Origin: Calycina herbarum
Lineage: Eukaryota; Ascomycota; Leotiomycetes; Helotiales; Pezizellaceae
Direction: 5' to 3'
Assembly: GCA_001414485.1 (NCBI GenBank)
Contig: LLEY01000009.1
Span: 310,001 to 374,000 of the forward strand
DNA length: 64,000 nt
Part shown: one piece after another, positions 23,085 to 33,396 of the stretch
Numbering within the stretch: the first letter of the stretch is position 1
Layout: every line of letters begins with the position of its first letter
Translations under genes and position numbers: made by a program
The notes under the pieces: model-generated
Told to the model about the DNA's origin: nothing
The model's database searches: none
What the model saw: only the letters and a program-made list of their open reading frames with translations

Positions 23085-23888
23085 TCAATTCCCCACCTCC
23101 TCCTTCTCCCCATCTTCCCCCTCCTCAATATCCCCCTCCTCAACCTCCTCATCCTTACCCTCCCCCTCCTTCCCCTTCACAACCTTCCCCTGCGCAAAAA
23201 TCAAAACCTGTCCCCCAATCTTCCCCTCCATAGGCTTATGCTCCTTCCACCCCCCCTCCTCAATCGCCCCCCTAACCCCCTTAACGAGCCCCTCCATCTG
23301 CTCCTGACTAGCCGGTTTACTCTTCCCCCTCTTCTTCACCAGCACAACCTCAACTTTATACCCCTTCCCCAAAAACTCCCTCATCCTCTCAAGTCGATGC
23401 CCCAAATCCCCCTTATCAATCGCCCAATTCAACTCCAGCGTCTTCACCGTCTTCCCAGGGTTCTTCTTCTTCGACTTCTTCTTCTCGCGGAGTTTCTTGT
23501 ATTCCTCCTCTTTGTTTATGATTTTGCAGATTGGCAACGGTTGCGTGTCCGTGGGCTCTGCTACTGTGACTAGGGATTCGGTTTTGGGGTTTATGCGCGC
23601 GAGGACGGTGCGGGTGTTTTTTGGTTGCGAGAGGACCCCGTTTTCGACGAGGAGGATGGACCAGGTTGTTATCTCGGAGTCGCGGGGGAGACGGGATTTA
23701 GTGGGTGCTTCTTTGGGGGTTATCATGTAGGCGTAGGGTCGTCGAGCGTGGTGAGATTGCAGAGGGGGGTTGGATTGCCATTTTTGGATGAGCAGGAGTG
23801 AAGGTTTAGGAGTTGAGGCTTCGAGGGGGGTGATGAAGATATTCCGCAGAGCAGTTGCTGTACTCGAAATGCATCTCGAGCTTCTCAT
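23085..23888 (-). CDS. Mitochondrial translation initiation factor IF-3
   Basis: Single exon, 267 residues, minus strand. The first 45 residues are Arg/Ser-rich with no acids, a mitochondrial presequence. The IF-3 N-domain is recognisable from ITTWSILLVENGVLSQP through ICKIINKEEEYKKLREKKK, and the C-domain from KTLELNWAIDKGDLGHRL and RMREFLGKGYKVEVVLVKKRG. The last 35 residues are a Glu/Gly-rich acidic tail; the coding strand is strongly biased there. IF-3 binds the small mitoribosomal subunit and polices start-codon pairing. The gene is divergent from IMP1, another mitochondrial gene 215 bp away, so a shared promoter is plausible. Confidence 0.88.
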   Translation of the reverse strand: MRSSRCISSTATALRNIFITPLEASTPKPSLLLIQKWQSNPPLQSHHARRPYAYMITPKEAPTKSRLPRDSEITTWSILLVENGVLSQPKNTRTVLARINPKTESLVTVAEPTDTQPLPICKIINKEEEYKKLREKKKSKKKNPGKTVKTLELNWAIDKGDLGHRLERMREFLGKGYKVEVVLVKKRGKSKPASQEQMEGLVKGVRGAIEEGGWKEHKPMEGKIGGQVLIFAQGKVVKGKEGEGKDEEVEEGDIEEGEDGEKEEVGN

Positions 23889-24103
23889 CTTCGCGGATCA
23901 GGGTTTGCGGAAGGGCTGTGATTGATTGACAGCTTGTCCAAAAAGGTGGGAGTGGCTTGACGTCGTGAAGAAGCTATCATCAAACCCCCTGTAGCTCCAC
24001 CAAAGCTCCCAACTTCACCTGACACCTCATCTCGTGACCACCCTCAATATCAAAAGCCTCTCCAACCATCTCCCCCCCAAATTCTCCCCCCTCAACCCCT
24101 CCA

Positions 24104-24700
24104 ATGCCAGGTCTCCGCACCCCCCTCCAATATCTCGCAAAAACCTACGCAGGCCACCCCTTCCGCCTCTTCACAGCCTCCCTCCGAACAATTCTCTTCC
24201 TCCACCTCTTCGTAGCCCATGGCTTCGCAATTAGCGACACCTGGGGAGCCTCGATGCTCCCAACCTTTGAAGTAATGATGGACGGGCTTCTAATCTCAAA
24301 ACACTACCGTCGAGGGAGGAATGTCGAAGTCGGAGATATCGTCACATTCGACAGCGTGGTGGAGCCAGGTGGGAAAGTCATCAAGAGGGTTTTGGGCTTG
24401 GAAGGTGATTATGTGATGAGGGATACTCCGGGGAGTGGAAGTCAGGAGATGTTACAGGTAAGTTTGTTCCTTTCCCTTTTGCTCTCTTCCATATTCACAA
24501 CCAAGAAATGAAGCTAAGAAATCTAGGTCCCCAAAGGTCATTGTTGGGTGATAGGAGACAACCTACCATACTCGAGAGACTCCAGACATTTCGGACCCAT
24601 GCCAATGGCTCTGATCAGAGGAAAGGTCATTGCAAAAGTCCTCCCATTCAGTGAAAGGAAATGGGTCACAAATGGATTGAATCCCGTCATCGAAGGGTAG
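24104..24700 (+). CDS. IMP1: Mitochondrial inner membrane protease subunit 1
   Basis: Two exons, 24104-24457 and 24527-24700, give 175 residues, usual for IMP1. Signal peptidase S26 motifs are present: GASMLPTF with the nucleophile Ser near residue 52, the lysine motif GGKVIKRVLGLEGD (catalytic Lys near 95), and VPKGHCWVIGDNLPYSRDSRHFGP. An N-terminal hydrophobic segment (about 27-46) anchors it in the inner membrane, active site facing the intermembrane space, where it trims presequences of proteins sorted there. Start at 24104 chosen because it gives the standard N-terminus; upstream in-frame sequence is low-complexity. Confidence 0.92.
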
Positions 24701-25079
24701 ATGTATTTTGTATTAAAAAAAGCCTAAAGAAATGTAAAATTAAAACAGCTTCACCAAAGTCCCCAAGTTTCGGTTTTTAGCGGTGGATATCATAAGCTCC
24801 TATCTAATTACATGGAAGAATACCTAAAAAGCCTGGTATGAATTGTAACAAGTCCAAGGAGAACGTCAGAAGGAAATCAATGCAATCTGAATGACAAAGC
24901 TTTGGAGTCTTCCTACTTTGCCATGACCACCAAAAAAGGGGCAGCCTTGTACCTTCCCCACTCCTTCAATGCTCGCTACTATAAAATGTGACTTCCTGGC
25001 TGATACGCCTTAACACCTTGCCTTCCCACTCCCAGATGCAAAAACAAAACGAAAGATCTATTCGAAAACACGACTATCC
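24701..25079. other. Converging 3' ends of IMP1 and VAC8
   Basis: About 380 bp between convergent genes, no further gene seen; AT-rich stretches fit 3' untranslated regions and polyadenylation signals. Confidence 0.5.
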
Positions 25080-27183
25080 TCAGCCCTCAATATGTGATGT
25101 CTTGTTGCCTTGACCTAAAAGTTGGAGGGATCTTTGAGCGAGTTGGACAACCTCTCCTTCTCCATCCTCCTCTTCCTCATCGTCCGACTCGATTTGGGTA
25201 TCTGCGATTTTCTTGATCATTTGTACAATCTCTTCAGATTTTCCAATGAGACTGATCAATTTCTTGTCTTCCGATTCCAATAATTGAAGCAAGGTCCAGA
25301 TAGCGATATGTTGGAAAGTGGCGTCGCCGCTAGCAAGGAAGCGCTTGAGGTAACCGTGAATACCTCCATTTGGTTCTGTCCAATCCTGAATGAATATAGA
25401 ATAATCACCAACTATTCAACTGTTAGCATTTTGAGAGGAAAATGAATATTTGAACAACATACCTTTCGAGGATAGATTTCCAAGAGCTGCAGCGCTGTTA
25501 CCCTGCACTTCAATGCTTTGAGAATCGGTCAAAGGAATAAGTACATCAAAGACGCCCAAGTTCAATAAATGTGTTTTGAGGTCATCACTCAGAGCCAATA
25601 CTGCGATGGCTGCTGTCATCTCCGACTGAACACTCAACGGCACGTCGAGTACGAGTTGCTTGCATTTTTGGACAGCGCCCGCTTCAAGAACAAGAGCCTT
25701 GTTTCTGTCAGAGCTGGCGGCTAAATTTCGAAGGGTCGAGATCGCATGGCACTGTATTTCCTCGTTGTCGGTAGATCCCAACAAATCAACCAATGGCTTT
25801 AAGAATCCTGCATCGATAATCGGCGACTCGTTCAAAGGATGGATGGAGATATTTCTTATACAGGCGACGGCAGAAAGAATTAAGGGAAGGTATGAAGATT
25901 GTAAGAGTCGAAGTAAAGGTGCCAAACCCCTCGCGCGGACAATTTCGAGTTGGTACTTTTCGTCCGAGGCAAGATTTCGAAGAGCTAGTGCAGCTTGGCA
26001 TTGGACTTTTGGTGATGAAGAATCCATAAGGTTTACTAAAGATTGAATGAGTCTGTTCTCGCTCTGGGCAAGCTTTTTCCGGTTGTTGGAATCGACTGCA
26101 ATGTTACTCAATGCAGTGGTGCAGTAATATTGTACATCGACATCGGAGGAGGAAAGGAGTTGAACTAGGACTGGGATCGCCCCCGCATTTACGAGTTGCT
26201 GTCGATTTTCATCTAGGGTTTACGTATAAGCTTGGGTTGGAATGATAAATTCAACAGATACTCACCAGAATGGGTCATGTTCAAAAGAGCTCCGGTGGCA
26301 TTCCTCTGCACTCGCATATCTTTTGACTTTGCCAGGCGTGTAAGTGGTCCCAATGCTCCCGATCTCGCTATCTTTGCTTTATTATCCTCATGTGTTGCAA
26401 GGTTCGTGATGCAGCCGACCGCATTGCATTGCACTTCGACATTTGGCGACATCATTTGGCGGATAAGGGGAGTTAATCCTCCCAGGAGCACAATGGCGAC
26501 CTTGTTTTCAGCTACAGCAGGTTAGAATTGGAAGCCGTATTTCCCACAAGGTCAGTACTCACTGTTTACAGCAAGGTTCCCAAGGGCGGCACTAGCTGCT
26601 CGCTGCACTTCGATATCGGGACTCTGCAGCAAAAACAGAATCGGTTCGAGTGTATCTCTATCAACCTCACGGACATCTGTTGATGGTCAGTATATTCCTG
26701 CGTTGAATACCCCGATACTTCCAAGCCCTTGCACAACCAAATCTGGGCCAAGGCTATCTGCGAGCCTCAATGTATCGATAGCCTCCGCTCATTTTTGAAT
26801 CATCCACAACCCAGATCGCGATTTGTATTTGTAGACGTACCTCGTTCAGTGATCTCAGCAAAGGTCAAGCTTGCGCTTCGTTGTAGATCGACATTATCGG
26901 AAAAGACGAGGGTGCTTAAAGCTCGTAGAGGTTCGCCAGAGAAGAAGTCGGTTTCGCCCCTCTGAGATGGTTATCAGCAATTGCAAAAACAAGTGTAGAG
27001 TTATCCATACATTCTCCAAGTATTGTAGCAGATCTGCCACTGCCTCCCTCTCACTCTCGGCCAATACTGGTTCGTATAATCCATCCCGAGCTTTGCCTAG
27101 AAGGCATCAGCACATGAGGGTCATCACCCCAGACTCCAGAGTCATAACATACCTCCACAGCATGAAGAATTACAGGCACCCAT
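25080..27183 (-). CDS. VAC8: Vacuolar armadillo-repeat protein Vac8
   Basis: Seven exons on the minus strand, 27183-27153, 27096-27011, 26961-26841, 26676-26563, 26511-26266, 26212-25463 and 25411-25080, give 559 residues, standard length. The 31-nt first exon encodes MGACNSSCC: Gly2 for myristoylation and Cys4/Cys8/Cys9 for palmitoylation. Conserved landmarks are [26 protein letters not shown], then tandem armadillo repeats (for example [76 protein letters not shown]) and the end [20 protein letters not shown]. Vac8 sits on the vacuole membrane and works in vacuole inheritance, fusion, nucleus-vacuole contacts and selective autophagy. The fourth intron from the 3' end (26677-26840, 164 nt) is longer than the rest. 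Confidence 0.96.
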
Positions 27184-28757
27184 CTCCAGAATTCAGTCCC
27201 GCAGGACGAGAAGGCTCTTTCTTATCGAGATCAATTTTCGGTGGTGGTGTTGTGAGAGTCGTGGGTTCAACAAAGCAAAACAGGGTCGCGGGTGCGCAGT
27301 GTGTGTAGAGTCGGTATCGAGAACGAGAAATGTCGGTGTTGGGGGATTACCTGGAACGAGTCGGAGGGAAACTCGAAGGCGGCGGTGGTGGTGGTGGTAC
27401 AGAAGAAAAAAGGCACGCCGGCCGGTGGAAAGAATCAGAGGAAGAAGGGGATGAAGGGGATGAAGGGCAACTCTTTCGCACGCAAGAGCTGAAGTGGAAG
27501 AGCAGTCCAACGTGAATAAAAAGGTCTAAGGTTCTTGCCTTTGCTCTGAGCGATTGCGTTGCGCAGTGAGTTTAGCTCATGCTACTCTACTGCGCCAAGC
27601 CTCCCTCATCCCGGTCTGATCTCCGCTCCGGCTCCGATCCATCCCGATGCTGCATGAACGACAAATCTCCAGTCACCTGCTCGCTATCAACCCTCCGGGT
27701 GCTTGGGGAGAGTATCAGACGACTCGAGGGGATGTTTACTCTAGACGAACCGAGAATTACAACATCGTCGCCTGCTACCAATGACCGGGAAGGGGAAATG
27801 TGACCCAACTCGCCTACCAATTACAACCCCTATGGCTTCATGGGGCTCTTTGAGACATTCGATTCAAACTGTTCGTGGCTCATCGAGCAAGTAGCCAGGG
27901 CTGGATCTGGTACACGGAGATACTGGTGAGAAGTTGTACACTGGTAATAACGGGAGTTGGCATTTCAAAGCTACACAAAAGAAGAGTCTAATTAACCGTC
28001 AACTCCCAAGGCTCTTCCTCTTTCGCAGGTTCGATTCTTGATAGATATTCAACCAGAGATAGTTTCATATGATACTAGCGACAACTGACTTGTACAGATG
28101 CATTATCCGTTTGTTACTAGGTCAACTTCCAGCATTCTGGGAGATTAGTTCATCAGCACTAGAGCTGGCGAGGATCATGACAAGTGACAGCCGACAAGCA
28201 ACAAGGAAATAGATTTGCAGGTCAACTTGTAATAGGTAGGCATAGGTAGGCAGGCTTATCTTGCCTTTCCAGCTAGAAATGTGCCAAGCCTTGAAAGAGC
28301 TTGTCAAGATAGCTCAAATCGGAAACTCAAAGCTGTCTAAACGAGTTCTACTGACCACATAGCCGAGTACTGTTTGATCTTGACTTTGATGCAAAATCAT
28401 ACACAAAAAATGAAGGAGAGAAATACCCCCAAAAGAAAGAAGCGGTTAATTGTGATTGGCTCAATTCCTTAATTACCCAAAGTAGAATAGCGCCCAGATA
28501 GATAACCATGGTGGGGCACAAAGTACCCCGTACTTTTGCTGTGCCAGTGAAGTGCCTGATTTATTCACCCCACGTCGATCTTTGAGCTTCAGAAACTTGT
28601 CTGCAGGATGCGTTGAACATATTTACGGAGAACTCTTCCATTTCCTCTCCATACTCTGAGCCATCTCCCCCAAATTTCCCCCGCGCAAAACAACAAACAG
28701 AGAGCGTCCCTCTACCTGTCAGCCTCAGCCTCGAACGATACGGCAACGCCTTCAATC
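27184..28757. other. Divergent promoter region VAC8/SNF4
   Basis: About 1.6 kb without a convincing gene. It probably contains the 5' untranslated regions of both divergent genes; a pyrimidine-rich, GC-poor leader precedes SNF4. Short frames on both strands show no family resemblance. Confidence 0.5.
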
Positions 28758-29990
28758 ATGGCAACACAAACGGATTTCGCCCGGCCTTCGACCTTCCTTT
28801 CACCAGCTCAGACCCGCGCAATGCAAGACCAACCGTTGAGCTCCGTAGATAGGGAGGAACAGAGCGGCTTGGTATGTGGTCCTTGATCTCGCATTACTTG
28901 CCACAACCCAGTTCCCAGTGTGGCACCCTCATGGGCAGAGAAGACTAATTGCTTTGGGCATGGCAGAAAGCGATCCGAGACTTCCTCAAGATCCGAACCA
29001 GCTACGATGTCCTACCCCTCTCCTTTCGGCTCATTATCCTCAACACGGATCTGCTCGTCAAGAAGAGCTTGACGATTCTCCTCCAAAATGGTAGACAATC
29101 TCTCCGCCACTTGGGCATGCAGTGCTAATAATGTATCACAGGAATCGTCTCTGCCCCTCTCTGGGATTCGCATACCTCAACCTTTGCTGGTCTCCTCACA
29201 ACCTCCGATTACATAAACGTCGTGCAATACTATTGGCAAAATCCCGATGCCCTCAACCAGATAGACCAGTTCCGCTTGAGCGCTTTGAGAGGTGAGGGTT
29301 GATAAGAAGAAAATGGAATGGAATTAGGCTGAATATTCCCCAGATATCGAGAAAGCGATTGGTGTACTCCCACTGGAAACATTATCCGTCCATCCCGCAC
29401 GACCTCTCTACGAAGCATGTACGCAGATGCTAAAGACACGAGCCCGAAGAATCCCACTGGTCGATATTGACGACGAAACCGGGCGCGAGATGGTTGTCAG
29501 CGTCATTACACAATACCGCATCTTGAAGTTCATTGCTGTCAATGTCACACAAACGGATAAATTGAAGAAAACTGTTTCGGAAATCGGTCTTGGCAGCTAT
29601 GGTGACTTGCAAACGGCCAACATAGACACCCGGGTGATTGACGTTATCCATATGATGGTCAAATACAGCATCTCGAGTGTTCCCATCGTTGACGAAGAGA
29701 ACCGTGTCTTGAATGTCTTTGAGGCCGTCGATGTGATTTCAATCATCAAGGGTGGAGCCTACGAGGAACTCACTACAAGCGTTGGAGATGCTTTGTCGAA
29801 ACGAGCCGATGACTTTGCCGGGATTTATACTTGCACTGAGGAGGATCGACTGGATTCACTCTTCGATACTATTCGAAAATCCCGAGTTCACCGATTGGTT
29901 GTCATCGACGAAGAGCACCGATTGAAGGGGGTCATATCTCTTTCGGATATTCTGAAATATGTTCTTTTGCACGGAGCTGATGAGGAGTAG
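28758..29990 (+). CDS. SNF4: AMPK/SNF1 gamma regulatory subunit
   Basis: Four exons, 28758-28871, 28967-29090, 29142-29291 and 29344-29990, give 344 residues. Four CBS modules are visible. CBS1 covers KAIRDFLKIRTSYDVLPLS to IVSAPLWDS and FAGLLTTSDYINV. CBS2 covers RPLYEACTQMLKTRARRIP to YRILKFI. CBS3 covers TRVIDVIHMMVKYSISSVP to VFEAVDVISII. CBS4 covers LDSLFDTIRKSRVHRLVVID to KGVISLSDILKYVLL. Conserved Arg/His pairs typical of nucleotide binding are kept. The subunit joins the SNF1 kinase and beta subunit to control carbon-source and energy responses. The ATG at 28758 sits in a good context (ATCATGGC). Confidence 0.96.
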
Positions 29991-30863
29991 GTAGGAAGGG
30001 TTGGATTATGATGAAGTTTACGAATACGGAGGAAAGGCGTTGCATAGCGAAAAGGGCGAAATAGGCGTAGGTTTGGGACTGCGAAAATTGCGCATACATG
30101 ACGCAATTACTCATAGATTTTTTTTTTTTGTCCATTCTTCCTTAATACCATTTTGTTATTTTTTGTTTTCTTCTTCTTTTGATTTTGGGCGAATACTTGA
30201 CGCTAGATAAGAAAGTGGCAGTGCAAGTAGATACAATCAAGAGCTATTTTCCATTGTTCCTTCGAATCGTGCTAGATAGACTTGGGATATATATTCAGCA
30301 TCGCTTCAGTGTTTAGATCTTGAACCGCCTGTAGCGCGAGATATTTTATGGTGCTCTATTCACATTGCATACCAATTTGCTCTCTTGTGCCTTCTGCTTT
30401 GTTCTTCAGTGCTGGTTTCATTTGGTTCTCTGGGATTGGCCAATCATTCTCTTCTCTTCTTTTGCTGCGTGTTTGGCTTGCCTTCTTTTCCGAGCAGTAC
30501 CGGAGTTTTGTCCGATCCTTCACTCTCAGCTATGTGCTTTGAGAAAGACGGGACTCGGTATCTAGATATCAAACCAGTGGTCTGAGATCATTTCTCGAAT
30601 CCAGCTCGATATAATCAATCTTTTGATGATTTCAAAATTGATTAAACTGTGCTTGAATTCACCAGAGAAGAATTGGTTGTAATGTGCTTCGGGGCAGAGA
30701 AATTAGTACTTCGACGTGCACATGACGTCGTGCTAAGAGTCCCACTAAGTATGTCTTCATTATTCTCTTCTAGTCATCAATTTCAAACTTTTACGTTTCA
30801 CGGTCGCACTGACAACACTCTGCGATTAGATCTCAATTTCGGAAAATAAAGAAATTAATTCCA
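29991..30863. other. Intergenic
   Basis: 3' region of SNF4 (T-rich run at 30118-30130) and presumed 5' leader of the next gene. Short frames only, no convincing gene. Confidence 0.5.
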
Positions 30864-31973
30864 ATGACATCTCAAGCAATCGCCCCCAACATGGATCAAT
30901 GTCAGGTCTCCGAAGCAACTGCCTCAGTGTTCAACGAAAACCTCGCACCAGACGCTATTTTGGAAGTAAAAGAGGCTCTCATACGGGACTGGTCCAGAAT
31001 TGAACGCAACGAACACATACTAGAAATGCAGCAGATATGGTCACCTCCCGACACACGACGCCTCCGAACTAAAATGCTTCAACTATATACAAGTTCAAAG
31101 AAAAATGCAAAGGTCTCCCTCGGTGTCCTTAAATCGCCCTGTCCCTCATTTCAGGCAGAGCTACTTTATAATAAAGCTACGATATTCTATTGGATGGAAT
31201 CAGCAACAGTCAACCAGGGCGATTTAGACGGGCTTGCGATTGTAGGAAGTATTTGGAATATTTGGACAGAGATTCTAGGTAGAAGGCCACAATTTCAACT
31301 CGACGATTTCTTTGTTATGCCTGTAAGTGTCCCTCAAAAGGTTGCCAAGACTATTCCAGAAATACTACAGGCACACGAAAATATATGTTCCCAGGTTCGA
31401 GGCTCGTTAGAAAAGGACGAGAATCGCGCCAACATAGACCCAAAAGACCTCAGATTACACCCAATTTGCGAAGCATTCTTAGTCATCTTCGATGAATACA
31501 GGTTCGTAGATTCTGCCTACGACGTTCAAGCAGATGGCCATCGTTACTACGCCACCGTTGCTCAACACCAAAGCATTCTCTTAGTTCGAACCGGCAAGGA
31601 AGACAGGCTCAGCGCCGCAATCAACTTCGAAGTGTTAAAAGACGAAGCGTTGCCGTTGGCAATACGTGAGGATATAGGGCTCCTTGATGGTATTCGAGTC
31701 CCTTTGCAAGCTGGGGTACGATTTGTTGCTAATCTTCTACTCCGAGAAGAGGGTGGTTCCGTTTTTGGTATTCCTCGTATCTCTAAGGAAGACTGTGAGA
31801 AGGAAGGGCTCTCCTGGGCGGAACAAAGGTTATCACGGGCGGTGGGATGGGGGAGAATCTCAAAATCCATGACGGCGAGTGAAGTGAAGAAGGTATTGAT
31901 GCTCAGCAGTCAGTGCGAATCAGATTTGTTCCTTTTTTCAAGCCTACCTGGGTATGAAGAGAACTACACTTAG
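30864..31973 (+). CDS. Hypothetical protein, single exon
   Basis: Uninterrupted 369-residue frame with an ATG in a good context (TTCCAATGAC). Not recognised. Predicted soluble and mixed alpha/beta; no signal peptide or membrane segment. Segments such as LLYNKATIFYWMESATV, PKDLRLHPICEAFLVIF and GVRFVANLLLREEGG have the conservation-like hydrophobic patterning of a globular protein, and codon use resembles its neighbours. No operon or pathway context. Confidence 0.6.
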   Translation: MTSQAIAPNMDQCQVSEATASVFNENLAPDAILEVKEALIRDWSRIERNEHILEMQQIWSPPDTRRLRTKMLQLYTSSKKNAKVSLGVLKSPCPSFQAELLYNKATIFYWMESATVNQGDLDGLAIVGSIWNIWTEILGRRPQFQLDDFFVMPVSVPQKVAKTIPEILQAHENICSQVRGSLEKDENRANIDPKDLRLHPICEAFLVIFDEYRFVDSAYDVQADGHRYYATVAQHQSILLVRTGKEDRLSAAINFEVLKDEALPLAIREDIGLLDGIRVPLQAGVRFVANLLLREEGGSVFGIPRISKEDCEKEGLSWAEQRLSRAVGWGRISKSMTASEVKKVLMLSSQCESDLFLFSSLPGYEENYT

Positions 31974-33297
31974 TCAATTCTGATAGGTCAAAATCTATAC
32001 CAGAATACTCAAATCACAACCCGCATTCATACCCAAGGAGTCAACACCGATACACCAGAGATCCGCCATCAACAATCGGAACCTATTAGGAAGCCAATCA
32101 CTATGTCCACCGACAGTGGACGTGGATCACCCACCCCACCAAGACACCATACGCAACAAAACCTCCGAGCAGACCTGGCGAGACAAGAATAGTCCAAATA
32201 CCAATTGTTCAGGAACACCGACAACCTCTCAATTCCCTTCAAGCAAATTGGGCACTTTTTTCACCAGGGAGATATCTGGGTCCTCATACTCCCCACACTC
32301 CCCACGCTAGTCTTCCACATATACTACCAACGACACATACAATTCCAGAGCATAACCAAACCGGCTTTGCCCATAATGGCCAACTACCATATTTCACCCT
32401 AGCCGCACATTTCGGTGGCACAACGGTTGGGACGCTTCGAATACGATTTCCAAAGGGTTGGCTCCTGAGGTAGCCATCCGAGTTGCAGGGGTCACAGGGC
32501 TCTGGGCTTGCTGGCGTCCTTTCCAAGATGCAAGGAAAGAACAGCAGTTGATAACTCTCAATTGTTCAAACTGTCTACCTCGGTTCAAGAGTTGAGCTAT
32601 CCTAAACGGTTGGCTTGATTTTGAATCATAGCACAGAGAGTTGGAGCAATTGTGATGAAACCCCGCATTTATCATCCATCGTAAAATGAACTAGTTGCAG
32701 TGTTTGCAGTTTTGCAGGTCAGTCATTCCGAAATGAATGACCGTTGATAACTCTCATTTGTCCTACCTGTCTGGGATAATGAGTTTAAATTATCGTAACC
32801 AGTTGGATTATTTTGAAAATACACAGCCGAAGAGTTCGAAAAATTGAGAGTTATCCAAAGCAGGATCTATTATCCATCGCGAAAGCGAGATGGAGGGATT
32901 GCGGGATTGCGGGTTTGAAGGCGTTCCTTCCGCAATTCTCAATTGTCCTAACTGCCTGGGTTAAAGAAATTCAATTGTCCGAAACAGTCGAATTAATTTG
33001 AGATATTTCCAAATCATCTGGAACAATCATTTGCATTACCCCAGAACGTTAGGACAACTGAGAGTTACTGAACAACGCATTTGCTGCAGAGTTGAGGGAG
33101 AAAATTCAGGGAATACAGGAGTTAAGCGAGGGGAGTTGGAGACGTCCCTTCCTAATTGGGGAACTTCAACACAAGTACACCCTTCCTGCCCCAGCCTCCT
33201 GAGCAGCTTTATCTTCTTCTCTCATCACTGCTCCTTCCCTTCTTCATGCATCCCGCATATCACCAAACCTTCACTTCGAATCGCACCTGCATTCACA
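31974..33297. other. Intergenic, repeat-rich
   Basis: No gene seen. From about 32540 to 33070 it is dominated by three related foldback-like units; see that entry. The last 250 bp form the 5' leader of the RhoGAP gene. Confidence 0.5.
32540..33070. repeat. Cluster of related foldback units
   Basis: Three head-to-tail units each start near GATAACTCTCAATTGTTC or a variant (about 32550, 32748, 32933). Each continues with CTGYCTGGGWTAAtGA-like sequence and a second TTGTCCGAAACAG-type motif. At the right, CAGAACGTTAGGACAACTGA (33040-33060) is inverted relative to TCAATTGTCCTAACTGCCTG (32938). The vocabulary overlaps the 68-bp palindrome family, so these are probably derivatives. Confidence 0.6.
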
Positions 33298-33396
33298 ATG
33301 CTCTTCATCAAATCGGCAATCAAGGCAGTTGCATTCATTGCAACTGCACTCAATACCACGCAATCGAAGCATCCTTCGATAACCATCCTCATCGCA

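Noticed and set aside
23028..23573. Plus-strand Pro/Leu-rich frame opposite IF-3
   Set aside because: It is the antisense of the Glu/Gly-rich acidic tail; IF-3 homology is on the minus strand.
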